The position numbers and the translations under genes are program-made. From Macrocystis pyrifera (Eukaryota > Sar > Phaeophyceae > Laminariales > Laminariaceae), in NCBI GenBank assembly GCA_031763025.1, contig JASSKH010000031.1, positions 3,087,783-3,151,782 on the forward strand: DNA of 64,000 nt. The letters run 5' to 3'. Positions within the stretch are counted from its first letter, which is position 1, and the number at the start of each line of letters is the position of its first letter. Below the pieces are notes generated by a model. It saw only the letters and a list, made by a program, of their open reading frames with translations. It did no database searches and was not told where the DNA came from. Positions 42,801-54,539 of the stretch are shown here, in pieces.

Positions 42801-45152
42801 CCATCCTCTGTCTCTAAGCCATGGGCCGCGGGTTGTAGACCATAAAAGAGGGCACCCTGCGGCATGGTGTACTCCCGCTCCTAAAACGCAACTGGCAGGT
42901 CCTCATCACGCTCATCGTCAAGGCTACGTGCAGTAGTTGATTTAACATCCCTTGCCGACATGACAATGTAGCGAGCATTCGTGGTTCGGGGGGGGGTACC
43001 GGTGTACAGCCCGTCGGCTGGGTGTAGATGGAAGTGCATTGCTGCCGCGGTTGGTGAAGGTGTTCACGTTCCTTTTTATATTTTCAAGTATTTTCGCGGG
43101 ATCATGTATTGTCTACTGTGTTTTTTTTGTGTTTTATGGCGTTGACATATTTGTTGCTGGTCTTGTTTCGGCGGAATGTGTTCATACACCACCTGTTTCA
43201 TTGTCTTCGTCGGCGATGGATGTTCCTGTTGAAATACTCGGGCCCCACGCGTTGGGGCGATGCTTTGTTTTGTAACTCCTATCTCGAATAATCAACAAGA
43301 ATTCGACCCCGATTCAGTCGGTCTGATTGCTCCGATGGTTGGAGCATGAAATGAGTCGTGCTGCAATTCTACTCTCAACAACAGGCTGAAGCGCCTGGTG
43401 AAGGGATACAAGAGACATACACACCGTGGTTTTGTTAAGAGGGTCTAAACCAGGAACCACGGAGGGAGTACAACTATCTACGGCTACCGAGTGATCTCTT
43501 GCAGCTTATGATATGCGTAGGAGTACGATGGCAGATACAGGACCAAAATGCTGCAAGCGTGTAAGTAGTATGTTGTACTAGTAGTGTACATAGGCCGCCT
43601 GGCACGAGGTCCCATCGGGGAGATTATGGGTGACGATAATATAGTTGGAGGTCAATACCCATTCTGCCCCCAATTCCTATGGGAGTACCAATGCATACGG
43701 TCGCTTCAAGTGCACTTTTAGCTGAGCGTGTACAAGGGAAAAGTACCTCCACCATTAAGGTACCAGAGAACTGTTGCGTTTGGTAGTATTAACTAATCAA
43801 TGACTCATTTGACACTACAGTAACACTGCGCATTAATTAACTGCTTTAATTTAGGAGATGTTACAGTACATAAGACTTTCGACCCGTGGAGCATCAAGTC
43901 TCACCCTCTGTCGGCTCTTTTCGCGTCTCGTTTAGAAGACAATCGGTGCGCGTAGGCGTTCAACAAAAATAGGTACAGGACTCGGAAATAGGCTAATTGT
44001 TTTTTTCAGAAATTGCGATACACGTGCACACGAATCCGGAGAGCCGTTGTCCCGTTGTGGACGTCATTTCTTCATGCCCGCAGCTCTTTAAGGTACGTCA
44101 GCTTACGTCAATAGAGCGCAGTAGTCCATGCCATCCACCATTCGACCAGCAAGGCCTCTTGAAAAACATTATTTCCTCCGCGATATAGTTAATGCCACAG
44201 AATTGTTGAAGACTCTCGCACATTAAATGAAAATTCAGCGATTTTTCGGAGAAACGTTATGCTGCTGGCGCAGGGGCAAGTACAAGGTAAACTACTAGAG
44301 TACCAGCGCTCCTCTTTTTTCAAATTTAAGCCTCCGGGGGGGGGGGGGAGCGGCGGCGGCAGTCACACTGACATCGAGTGATGCGCTGAATAAATAATAG
44401 ATACCATGAAATACACCTCCCCTCCCCCACGAACGCCTCGTCGTTTCTGCAATACGACAGTGCATGTTCTCTTTGAGCTGTACGTAGGAAAGCTGAATTT
44501 TTCACTTCATATTATATCGGTGCTCGGAAACGTGTGGATAAGTTTTGTTGTGCATCACCTTTGTTGTCTGTTGAATCTTGTGTGGCGAGAAGTAAATACA
44601 CTAAATCGGCCGGCGTACGCGAGGGGGGGGGGGGGAGGCGTTGGTCCGGATTGAATATTCGCAACTTCGAAATAACGAACACACTCCGTGGGCCGTGTTT
44701 GCTTGCCTTTACGGGCACGCGGTGCCTTCGCACGCCCCACCAGGAGCGCGCCGTAATTTCACGGCGTTTTGGTAACTTTAAAGGAGCTGTACCGCAATAG
44801 CTATCCGCTGAGAACAAGCGAAGTGAACGCGTTCAGTTGATGGTCGGTAGTTGGCTAATTATGTGTAACCGAAATTTCGACCACTTTCGACCACTGCAGC
44901 ACCAAAACCTCCAGGTAAACCTGTCTGGCCAGGCAGCGCACACGGCCAATCTGACAAGAATCAACGCTGCCGTGGAGAAAACGCTTACAGTAGTTGATAG
45001 ATTCGCTCCCTTCCAAGGAACGAACCAGCTGACTCTTTCACACGCAGCGTGTTAAAATTGTGGCGGAATGTACTGTGCCGAAAACATTTTAGAGGTTTGG
45101 GTCGCCCGGAAATCTGGGGGGTGGCTGGTGGATAAGGTCATCCGCGGCCTTG
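39841..45152. other. Long interval without a confident gene
   Basis: Weak candidates only. A Ser/Thr-rich frame at about 39965-40305 is interrupted by competing Gln-rich frames. A 155 aa minus frame at 41718-42185 (LDSDAVVAGDKMEARLQEGV) and a 109 aa minus frame at 42475-42804 (FTRRESTSMEVVVGCEDPC) look somewhat protein-like but carry no recognisable domain. G-runs lie at about 42990, 44336-44349 and 44624-44636. Confidence 0.4.
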
Positions 45153-45451
45153 AGCAAGTTTCAGGGACGTTCTAGATGATGAATTTCCCTCCTCTCTCTT
45201 CCCACCCGCCGCTGTGTCAACAGGTTCACATGCGTCATTGTACACATTAATTTCGCAACATGAGTACATTGTGACCCGTACATTGGAGCAAGTTTCAAGG
45301 ACGTTTTGCGTGATGGATTTCCCTATACCTCAATCCTTGCGGTATGTCCTTCCTCTCTCTTCCCACCCCCACTGTGTCAACAGGTTCACATGCATCATTG
45401 TACATATTAATTTCGCAACCTGAGTACATTGTGACTCGTACATTGGCCAAT
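45153..45451. repeat. Tandem duplication, about 150 bp x 2
   Basis: GAGCAAGTTTCARGGACGTT ... GATTTCCCT ... CCTCTCTCTTCCCACC ... TGTGTCAACAGGTTCACATG ... ATTAATTTCGCAAC is present twice, from about 45153 and 45287. Non-coding. It lies immediately upstream of a SINE. Confidence 0.75.
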
Positions 45452-45476
45452 CCGGGGGCATCGTCAAGGTTTGTAC

Positions 45477-45832
45477 GTCCCCGGTGGCTTGGTAGGTGGT
45501 CCTCGTGCCTATCAAGATCAATTTCGTGGGTTCAAGTCTCACCGAATGCATGCTCGTAGGGACTTTTCCTTGCATAAAAAAATGATGAGCGGAAAGCGCG
45601 AGAGCGTGAGTTAGCTACATTCGATGAAAATCGACGAGCAAAGGGAATGTTGAACCCTATGAGCGACAACAAATAAAGGCACGTACCGGGGGGGAGAAGG
45701 GACGACGACGCTGTGACCACGGCTTGTCCAGACGATCGCTGAGGATAAAACCTCTTACGAGTTAGGCTGGAAAGTATAAGTGACGATTAAACAAAAAACA
45801 AACAAACAAACAAACAAACAAACAAGCAAACA
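45477..45832 (+). mobile_element. tRNA-derived SINE, copy 4
   Basis: The head GTCCCCGGTGGCTTGGTAGG (A-box) and GGGTTCAAGTCTCACC (B-box) are followed by the shared body (GGAAAGCGCGAGAGCGTGAG) and end in an (AAAC)n tail at about 45790-45832, instead of pure poly-A. It is the only plus-strand copy in the window, and full-length. The target duplication is not clear. Confidence 0.9.
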
Positions 45833-45890
45833 CGTTGGTCAATGACCGACCTTGAGAATTTTTGTGACCCAAGATGTTTTTTTCTTAGGT

Positions 45891-46072
45891 CTGCTGGAGT
45901 ACACTCTCAAGGCACTCCAGTGGCCACACCCGTGCTGCACTACTGATGCCACCAGCGCATGCCGGAACGTCCGACGGGCACTGCGCTTCGGACCGCGCGG
46001 CGCGTTTAGTAAAAACAAAACTCGGGAAGACGTGGTTGAAAATGACCACCGAACGACGACTTTCCGTTGCGG
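45891..46072 (+). CDS. Candidate host internal exon
   Basis: It is bounded by TTTTTTTCTTAG|GT upstream (pyrimidine tract and AG) and TTGCG|GTGAGTAAT downstream. One frame is open across it: LLEYTLKALQWPHPCC ... FGPRGAFSKNKTRED. It is about 180 bp. No domain is recognised and no neighbouring exon is identified, so this rests on splice-like edges plus an open frame. Confidence 0.3.
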
Positions 46073-46439
46073 TGAGTAATTTAATGTGTGCGTGGTATGG
46101 GAATGTGCTCAATACGAGTCATACAATAAAGCGGCAGCACAGTAAGCTCACGCAACACTCAAAACTGTCGTGTTCATAAAGTAGTGTCCACGTGTACTTT
46201 CAGCAGAGCAGATGCATCTATCTTTTAGCAGCAGTAAGTAGTACGTCGTCGTCGGGCAAAAAAGCATGATGTGGATGAATGCTTCACAACTAGAAAGCAC
46301 TAAAACATTTTGTCACGACAGTACGGGAAGTGCAAAGGGGAGAATCACATTGCTCAAACGCCGCCCAAGACACCATCCATGGTCGCACCTGGTGTACGAG
46401 TCGAGCGATATACACGACGGCAAGCCCCACACACAGTTT

Positions 46440-47720
46440 CCTTTCGAATACCATATCAGAACCAATGGAAATGGCACTTTGTGATAGAATTCCGCACCAG
46501 CGTCCCTCGTGACTGCCAGTCAACACCAAACGAGGCACTTCAGACCTCACCGCTCGTCACACAAGCAGCGGGCCAGAGGTATAGAAAGACAATGCGGTTT
46601 TTGCGCCTGGGTGGTCTTGTCGACGCAACCGCTGACGTTGTACCAGATATCAAACGCCGGATCCGACTTGCAAGGGTATGCTACAATCGGTTCGATCGGG
46701 AGCTGTACAAATAGTGTGGAGGCTGCTCCCATTGACTCTTAAAGGCGCGCACGCTCGAGGCCGAGATGGTGGAGACCCTGCTGTGTCGTCGTCGACTCTC
46801 GGCCAGGACCCCGCTCCGCTGGGCTTCGAACGGCGCACCCTAACCTCCTCCTACGGATCAGTGTCTTCCAAGGCCGACAACGCACCGACCACCTCATCAC
46901 ATCGTACGCCAAGGCCCTCGAGGAAAGGCACAATGCGAGAGCCGTTGAGACGAGTGTATCCGCGAATGACGCATCCTCTCTTTGCGGGGGGCGTACAGTG
47001 GACGAGAAATGAGCGACTGACCCGTGGGGTGATGCTTAGGAAGGACTGATGTTACGGTGAGGGGGCTACCTACCACTGTCACTGCCACTGCCGCCGCGTT
47101 TAAGCCACACTCGGGGAGAAAACGACTCTGAAACAAACAAAATAGGATATAATTTGTTTGTTGGCGCAGCGTAGTAAGCGACACCATGTAGTCGGTGCCT
47201 GTCTAACGCGAAACCACAAAATGAAGATTAATAGCTCCAGGATAGCGACGAAAAACGGTAATTGTCGTTCGGCGGAGTGGCTCAGAGCGGCTGAAATAGA
47301 AAGAGGTATCTACGACTCCTCCACTGGTCGCGGGGAGAACTCGGGACCAGGCCGACTAGACAATAATTGGGTCCCCCAATGTCTAGCAGACGACGGTATG
47401 GTAATTCAAGCCACACGAGAGGAGTCAACGGAAAGATCACCTTTGCTGTTCGGAGTAGAGGCGGTGCATTGGCCGAGGGCGGCCAAGACGAGTTGGGAGG
47501 GGTATCGGGGAATCATCTAAGCGGCGGACCGCTTCATTGCGAGGTGGCACAGCGACGGGGCCGAGGAAAGCCGGTTACGCCACACAGCAGAGAATGCCAG
47601 GAGCGGCGGCACAGGGGCAGGCGGGGGGGGGGGGGGCGGGCAGCCGAACAGACGCAGCTGCCGATGAATGCAGAAACGAAGTAGTAGATGGTGCGGCAAG
47701 GTACCGGCTCGATTTATGGG
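46440..47720 (+). mobile_element. Decayed RTE-like LINE, second copy
   Basis: Parallel to 31085-31987 but extending further 5'. ITS segments in order: TQAAGQRYRKTMRFLRLGG and DIKRRIRLARVCYNRFDREL (46560-46710), a stop, then LKARTLEAEMVETLL (about 46740), then degraded sequence to about 47050. EESTERSPLLFGVEAVHW resumes at about 47420 and WHSDGA at about 47548. Several frame changes and stops separate these blocks, including a stop after ELYK (46714) and one before the AADRF segment (about 47520). A poly-G run interrupts the tail (47623-47635). It is older than the copy at 31085. Confidence 0.7.
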
Positions 47721-48420
47721 CGGGACACGGGTCACTATAGTCCTGAATTTTGGGACACACAGTTTTTGTTTGTGTTCGTGGAGTTCTTTTCAACGGGGGG
47801 GGGGGGGGGGGGTTGAAGTAGAAACAGCGGCAGTACTGACACTTGACACCACAATTGACAAGACAGGCGTAGGAGGGAGATGGCAGATGGTGTGGCAAGG
47901 TCTCCGAATCGGGTTTGAGGCGGAAACGAGAACTTATGTTGCTATCGCTGCCTTGAGTTGTCCTTCTTCTTCCTTGCTCTTTGCCTTGTTTCTCTCTTAG
48001 TTTCCTTTTTCATCCGCCGTCCCTACGCCGGTATTCTCCTTTTCTTCGTATTGCTTCGTCCATGCAGCAGTCATATGTTCCTCTTCCATGTGCTCTTCTC
48101 ATTGCAACATTTGTGGTCTTCTTGCGTCACTTGTGTTTTGATTCTTTTCATAAGTACTTTGTGTTATTGTATTTTGTCCTGTTTTCCGGTCTGGCTTGTT
48201 GCGTTGCTGTCTTCTCATACCCAGCATGACGGCCTTTCACCTGTTTTACCAATTCATTTGCGATCATTACCTATTATAGGCGTTTTTTTCGTCTTACAGC
48301 CTGTAGCCACGGAAGTTACAACCCCTCAAGCATAAGGAATCATGACGGATACTGAATGTACTGATGTAGAGTAGTCGGACAGAAATAACGGTTTATTGCG
48401 AAGACAACGTGCACACAATA
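47721..48420 (+). mobile_element. LINE 3' tail region, second copy
   Basis: Pyrimidine-rich sequence (TCTTCTTCCTTGCTC near 47970), with a G-run at 47795-47811, ending with GACGGATACTGAATGTACTG near 48346. That end is a diverged version of the motif downstream of the first LINE. A repeated GGGAGATGGCAGATGGTGTG (about 47876) echoes the coding end at 47685. Confidence 0.4.
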
Positions 48421-49320
48421 GAATATCCTCATGCGTATATCGAGCAACCCAAGACGACACCTTATGGACCAAGGATGCACGCGGATCCGGACGCCAGATG
48501 CCACACTTACCCCCCCTAGGTTGGACGGCCAAAAACGAAGTAAAAGAAGTTGTTGTTATGTTTGGATGCGATTTTGTTTGTTTCACGTGCTTGCAGACAG
48601 ACACTGATCTTTGTACGAACGTGTGGACGCTGCTCAATTTGTGCGTGCGCTTGCCAGCGTTCTGGATTATACATCGTGCTCATGTATGCCCAGTGTATGC
48701 TTTGGAACGAAAACGGTGAGAAAGCGGGAACTAAAACACGTAAAGAATACCCGTACTCTATTATACTAAAGAATACCCGTACACCGACCACATGCAGGTT
48801 ATATACGCGACAAAATATTTGGACACAGTAGTAAGACAAATTATCCACATACGTAATGGTAGGTCCACATTCCCTGAAAGACTTGTGCGTGCAGATTGAA
48901 GTCTAGATGTTGACTCCGCCGGGCGGAGTGTCGTGACACAACGCGAAGGTTCTGCTACTACTGAGAAACAGTGGTCGCTGATGGTCGCTGTGGCATCGCC
49001 CAGGGGGGGGGACACTAGACATACGCCCCCGGTGCAAACACATTACTATCAGTTTCTTCCTAGCAATATTTTTGCTGTAGATCTTGTAGACATGCGATGA
49101 TCGCGTAATACCGGTGATCCGCATATATGATTTGCGGTAATGAGGAATGTATATTTTTATGCTTGTTGCTGCGCAATGTGGTTCCTTGTTCGTAAGCAAA
49201 GTCAAAGCAAGGGTGGAGCGTCCATGTTACAAAAGTAGAGTGGAGAAGCAACAATGACGAGTTTTGTTCTGGTTTTTTTGGGTTGCTCTCTTGAGAGCAA
49301 AATCAAATGCAAAAGTGGGC
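48421..49320. other. No gene recognised
   Basis: Competing frames on both strands at 48396-48848 have no domain. GAATACCCGTAC is repeated twice near 48750-48780. Confidence 0.4.
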
Positions 49321-49329
49321 CTGGTCGAT

Positions 49330-50165
49330 TGCTCCATTACCCGCCTGTTCCCGTGGGAATCCCTCTTCAATCGCGGGTTCTAATGGGAAGCCCATGGTGA
49401 ACCGCGGGTTTACTGTGGTTCACCGCGGATTCCCGTGGGAACTCCCCCTTAACCGCGGGTTCCAGTGGCAATTCTTTGTTTCAACGGCGGATTCGTATGG
49501 GTTTCGGCCGTTTCCTCGGGAATCCTTCGACATTCACGCTAAAACCGGGGGAATATCGCGGAAGTTGTTTGTGATTTTCGTAGGTTCCTTTGGGTTAACA
49601 CCGTTTCCACGGGAACTCCCACTGTTGCACGGGAGTCGGTGGGAATTTCCACGAAAAGTCGCGCAATACCGTGACAATTGAAAATGCTCGCCGTGAACTC
49701 CTTTGCGTCTCCGTGTTTGCCATGGATGATCTTGGGAACTTCATCCGGATCCTTTTTGAAAATTCTAGATTTTCCTGTAGGCTCATGTTGGCTCGATATA
49801 TTCTTGGGGGATAGTATTCGCCATGGTTTTCACGTATACGGTACTGTTTTGTATCTGGCATGTAATCTTGGTTGACCCATACTATACATATATCTAAGGC
49901 AACCCATGGAATCTCAAGAGACGCCCCACGGAAACGCCCGTCGGACCCCGCGAGAGAATAGCAGGGAATTTCCAATCGACCCCACCGTGTACCATTGAAT
50001 CCCGTGGTCGTCCCCCTAGATCCCATGAGAGCGATCGGGAATACCCACGGTATGCCGCGGGACACCGTGGACTGCCGCGTGGATGTCCACGGGTTCCCGT
50101 GAAGTGCACCACGGGTTTCTATGGGACACCATGGTGCACCATGTGTTCCCCTTGGGGTTTTCGGT
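49330..50165. repeat. Degenerate CCGTGGGAA/CCGCGGGTT array
   Basis: Short words such as CCGCGGGTTC, CCCGTGGGAA, CCATGGTG and CCACGGGTTCCCGTG recur at irregular spacing of about 12-25 bp, densest at 49350-49480 and 49890-50150. Frames on both strands stay open for 120-156 codons because the repeat lacks stops (for example a repeating NRGF-like peptide). I read these frames as by-products, not genes. Confidence 0.6.
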
Positions 50166-50722
50166 GGGAGCTCAGAAATAGCCGCCTAAGCGTCCATCAC
50201 TGGGAGTGTGCAACTACAAGTAGATAGATAGCGGTGGTATTCAACCACAAAGCGGGGGAAATTGAACTGAATTGCCGCTGGGGGAAGGGAGGAAGAAGCC
50301 GGAGGAATGCGGCCAATGACATGGGGATGGAACGTCGATGAGGAATATAATATATTATACTGGTAGCTAAAATGAAATGTATGTTGTGGGGAATGGGAAT
50401 TTGGAAACGACAGGCAGAGAAGTGTATGAGGGATACTACTGATTTACAGAAGGATATTTGGTTTATATAGGAAGGCATCTACGCTATTTTGTCAGAAGGC
50501 AAGCATAATAATACTAATAATAATTGAACGGCATAACAATTCGTCCAGTCACAAAAAACAAGAGCAAAGGACGAGAGCTCTTGAAACCCGGTGTTAAATT
50601 TTAAATGTGTGCAAACGGTTGACAGATCACCTACCAAAAAAGGCTTTTGATAAATTGTAAACACAAAGTCCATGTCGACTGGGATGAGAAAATTACGTGT
50701 TTTGTTTTTTTAGAGTCTAATA
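50166..50722. other. No gene recognised
   Basis: AT-rich, with short frames only. Confidence 0.4.
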
Positions 50723-51096
50723 AGACCAACTATTATGGGAAATTTTTGAGACGTTATTTCTGGATTTTTCAGCGATCTCCGACGCTCAGAAATGAGAACC
50801 ATCTATTATGGGTCAGAAAAACATCGATATTTTTGGTCTCAGTTCCTGGAGGGGGCAGAAATCAGCAAATCCTCTCAGAACTGAGCCCAGTTCTGAGCGG
50901 TGTCGCGTACCTCTAGGAACTGAGAAATTTGGATTTTGGGTGCTCTGCCTTCTGCTGCCCACCTGTCCACCACAGCAGTACATACACCTTCTACTCACAC
51001 CAACGGCTAGCTGTACGTACGGCCTACGGTGCTCGTGTGGGAGATGGCCTCTCCATCACCTAGAAGCGATAGCAGCGGCAGCGTCAGCAGCAGATA

Positions 51097-51102
51097 CTAG
51101 CT

Positions 51103-51153
<51 letters not shown>

Positions 51154-51172
51154 GCAGCAGCAGCAGGAGGAG
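51097..51172. repeat. (CAG)n microsatellite
   Basis: More than twenty CAG units with a few interruptions, inside the Harbinger-like element and directly after its short ATG frame. Confidence 0.9.
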
Positions 51173-51230
51173 CAACAGCAGCGATGCCGATTCGACATGG
51201 CCGGCGATGATCCTCTAGTACTATTAATAT

Positions 51231-51380
51231 GAAACTACGCTCGCGGCAGCCGCTGCAATCGCGGACCTCGATGACGACGAGGAGGACGACTTGCCCGCTA
51301 TGAAGCGTTCGCGACGAGCGAAGCCGCGCCAAGACAACCGAGAAACAACTTGGATGAAAAAGTCGCGGGCCACAGCCATG
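51231..51380 (+). CDS. Transposon-borne coding remnant, acidic then basic
   Basis: The frame after a stop at 51225 reads IADLDDDEEDDLPAMKRSRR and then AKPRQDNRETTWMKKSR, ending ATAM at a TAA. The final ATG|GTAAAA could be an exon end. An acidic stretch followed by a basic nuclear-localisation-like stretch fits the N-terminal or accessory-protein part of a Harbinger element. The catalytic domain is absent, so the match is by context only. Confidence 0.35.
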
Positions 51381-51580
51381 TAAAAAAAGAACAGCTCTCG
51401 GACGCCTCGTCACGAAACCAACCAATCAATACTACCTGGTACTGTATATAAAACCAGTTTTGACGATCAGAAGCCATAATAGATGGTTCTCATTTTTCAT
51501 CCACATATTTTTGGAGCCTCAGAACTAGAAAAATAATCTCCAGAAATAACGTCTCAAAAAATTCCCATAATAGTTGGTCT

Positions 51581-53346
51581 AAATCACTAAACGGAATGTG
51601 TCGTTACCTGTGGCCCGAGATTCGCGTTTTGACGGTGTCTTCGTTGAGTGTTTTGAGACCTACTCAGCTGAGGAAAAAGGCGAAGCTTTGCGCGGCTTTT
51701 CATTTTTTTTTTAGGCAGATGAGCCACATTACTCCAAATGCGTCGGAGTAGAAATGGTGGTATTCAACGAAACAGGGGGGTAGATTTCATTTTTTGCGTT
51801 TTGATTTGTTTGGTATTGAACAATCATGTTTTCTTATTACGTTGCCTTTATGACTCTCCGTATGGAGCGTTAGATCCGTGTGGACACATAATTTTTATGA
51901 TATCTTAGTCTAGACATGCTCAAACCCGTACAGTTGTTGGTACACTAAACTCCATACACAATACCTATCAAATGCTGTGTAGCAAGCTAGATGTCCATGT
52001 TTCAATCATCAACCACTCGATCTCTACCAAGTATCAAGGCTCACGGACCAGTTGAGTTTGGTATGGACGGAAACTAATCACCTGAAACGGCCTAAAGTCG
52101 TTGTTGAGTATTTTTATCGACCACAAAAATCTTGACCAGGAATAGTAGCACCATTAGTACGGCCCGAAACGATCTGCCCTTCGACTTTATACTTGAGCAA
52201 TCGCGTTGTAATTTAAATACTCAATCAAACCTGCGGGAACAATCAGTGGCGGTTCATACTACGGCAAAATAAAAATGTTACGAATACGATTTACACTATG
52301 AACGTGGATATAGAGCCAAAGCTGTGTGTTAATCTCTGCGTACGGATAATAGCTGTACGTCCAAGTGCAGGGCGCACCGCTGATATATAACGCCAAGCGA
52401 AACACTGGATCATAGGTGCACGTCACTCATTTAGGCCGCGATACCCTAGACACCAGACTCGAAGTAAAGTAGAGCTTATTCTACAGTCTATGGCTGTCGA
52501 AACGTTACGTATTGCGAACCGTTGGTGCAGCATATGAATGAGTTACCTTACACCAATGCCCATCATGTCACCATGCCCCATGCGCGATTGCAACGAGGGC
52601 GACGGAGGTAACAACTCACCAAACAATGTAGGAGCAGGCGATACCACCCTGCAAAACGCTGCACGAAGCATGTATCGATCCAAACACGGAGGGTTGTCAG
52701 CAACAATATGAGGCCGAAATCATGGCTTCAACGACAGCACGACTCTACTGCGAGTATCAGGTATATACTAGAGTATACAAAATCTGGTTTTTCTATCGAT
52801 GTACTCATGTTCGACTTGTTGATCGAAATTAGCTCGGCTTGGGGAACGTTTCTGTGATGTCCCTTTGCTTCTCCGGCCAGGCCCAACGCGGAGGGTTCGA
52901 TCTTTCCTGGCCACCTTAACCATGCCGTTCGGAATGGAAAAGGGACAAATGACACCATTCCTAGAGAGCATGCGTCCATGCCCTTGTAGGAATGATGCCA
53001 TTTAGTCTCTATCTACCGTACCTACCAAACCTTGCCCCGTCCCAGCTACTACCTACTACTCCACCCCGCCCTTGTGCACACGAAGCCCAAAACGCAAAAA
53101 CGTCAACGGCCGAGCATAAAAATTCTTTAACGGAGCCCCGGCTACTCTGTGTTTGGTTTAAAACGCCGGCTTCGCGCGTTGATGTGGAATCTCCTCTTCA
53201 ATATGAGGTACGGTAGGTGAGAGTCTAGAAACATGGGAGATGTCCGAACGACGTGCCGCCTGATCCATAACAATCAAGTTGACTTCGTGTCATATCATGG
53301 TGGGGGCCCCCATGCACAAAAGCCGACTTGCTAGGCATACGTTTCT
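51581..53346. other. No gene recognised
   Basis: Mostly AT-rich single-copy DNA with very few open frames. Short overlapping minus frames at 52728-53001 have no domain. Confidence 0.5.
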
Positions 53347-53457
53347 ACTATTACGGGGGATCATAGTAAATAGAACCAAATATTGATAGTAAAAATAGGG
53401 AAATGTATAGGTTTTTGTGTGTGTCGTAGGTCCTATGTACAATGTTCCCTCGTAATA
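53347..53457 (-). mobile_element. MITE, CTATTACGGGGG-tip family
   Basis: The left tip is CTATTACGGGGGATCATAG. The right tip is slightly eroded (GTTCCCTCGTAATA). The interior matches 38627-38733. Non-coding. Confidence 0.85.
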
Positions 53458-54132
53458 TAAGTACCACTTTGTTTAGGTAGAATCGTGTGCGCTGGATCAG
53501 GTCGCTAGCAGAGCTCAGAAGGTGGAATGTCTAGATTCGGGGCGAAATATCGGGGGCTTCTACACTGGATCGTGAACGTTATTGCGGTTCAAAACTCATG
53601 TGCACGGAAGGGGGGCGGAGTAAAGCACGTCGCGACGACTACGTACCCACATCAACACATCAACACGCCCAGACACCTACCAGGTACATAGTATTCAAAT
53701 GGCGCGACTCGCTTGGAATGCAAAATTACCACACACCTGAACCAGTATCTGTGTACGAATCGCATATATCCAGGTACTGCAGTATGTAAGCAAATATACA
53801 CTAAAAATCAAAAACGAAAATCAAAAACAGTACGCCGATCGACTCTCTCTAATGTGCACATTCATGATTATACTGGATGCCTCTTTTCACTACTGGACAA
53901 TCTACGTGATCCCAGACACAAGATACGCTTCGCCAGCCCTTACCCTTGAGCGCGTTGCTCTTACGCCCTCCGTCCGGTGGGCCAAATGCCGACCTGCTCT
54001 AGCTCGGGTTCTCTGTGCTATGCAATCGTCTCCCAAATCACGCCTTCCAGCACGACGTCTACGCCCACCTAAGGCAGCCCCTACAGGCACCGGCGCACCT
54101 ACCCCCTGCAACACAACTTGGGACTGACCCCT
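53458..54132. other. No gene recognised; possible intron of the minus gene below
   Basis: On the minus strand, GTGAGTAGGGG starts just below 54138, so this stretch would be intronic or include later exons. A downstream minus reading frame to 53902 is open but Arg-rich and unconvincing. Confidence 0.35.
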
Positions 54133-54138
54133 ACTCAC

Positions 54139-54537
54139 TACGGGGGCAACAGACTCAACCGCGGATGCCTCATCTGTCTGTTGTTGTTGCTGCTGCTGCT
54201 CGCTGGAAGAGCCGATGATGTCGTTCCCGTTGTCGTCGTTGCTGTTGCCGTTGTCCTCGTGGCGGATGTCCACCGAGAGGTTGAGCTTTGAGTCTTGGTC
54301 CGGTGCCACGGTGGCGCTGCTGCTGCCACCAGCGTTGCTGCTGCTGTTGTCGATGATTGCGGCAGCAGCAGCAGCGCCGGAAGCGCCGGACGGGGTTGCA
54401 GAGGTGATTTCGGATTTCACAGACACCACCAATGCGTCGGAGATGCTGCATGAGGCCGTGTCTACCCTTTCTCTTGTGGTCATGTTCACGCTGGAGGGAG
54501 AGTAGGTACCCGTCGCAGCGGGAGCTGGTGTAGTCAT
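54139..54537 (-). CDS. Candidate first exon, low-complexity protein, unrecognised
   Basis: On the minus strand an ATG at 54537 opens a frame of about 133 codons: MTTPAPAATGTYSPS, a Ser/Thr/Ala-rich region with SGASGAAAAAAIIDNSSSN, an acidic Asn/Asp-rich stretch (NGNSNDDNGNDIIG), poly-Gln (EQQQQQQQTDE), then VESVAPV at a GTGAGT donor (54138-54133). Such disordered N-termini are common in regulatory proteins, but no domain is visible. The competing plus frame is shorter and lacks such an edge. Confidence 0.4.
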
Positions 54538-54539
54538 GG

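Larger units (their letters stand above)
50723..51580 (+). mobile_element. Harbinger-like TIR element, internally rearranged
   Basis: The ends are imperfect inverted repeats of about 95 bp (GACCAACTATTATGGGAA ... ACGTTATTTCTGGA ... AATGAGAACCATCTATTATG). TAA flanks each end, the TWA-type target duplication of PIF/Harbinger elements. Inside are an ATG frame of 18 codons (MASPSPRSDSSGSVSSRY, about 51043), a (CAG)n tract and an open segment at 51231-51380. At about 860 bp it is a non-autonomous derivative. Confidence 0.75.

Noticed and set aside
47268-47320. GGCGGAGTGGCTCAGAGCGG resembling a tRNA-Leu/Ser start
   Set aside because: It lies inside the LINE-derived coding segment and lacks a matching B-box and acceptor stem.
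49307-50065. Plus frame of 124 aa and minus frame of 156 aa as genes
   Set aside because: Both lie in the degenerate palindromic-word array, and their peptide repeats follow directly from the DNA words.
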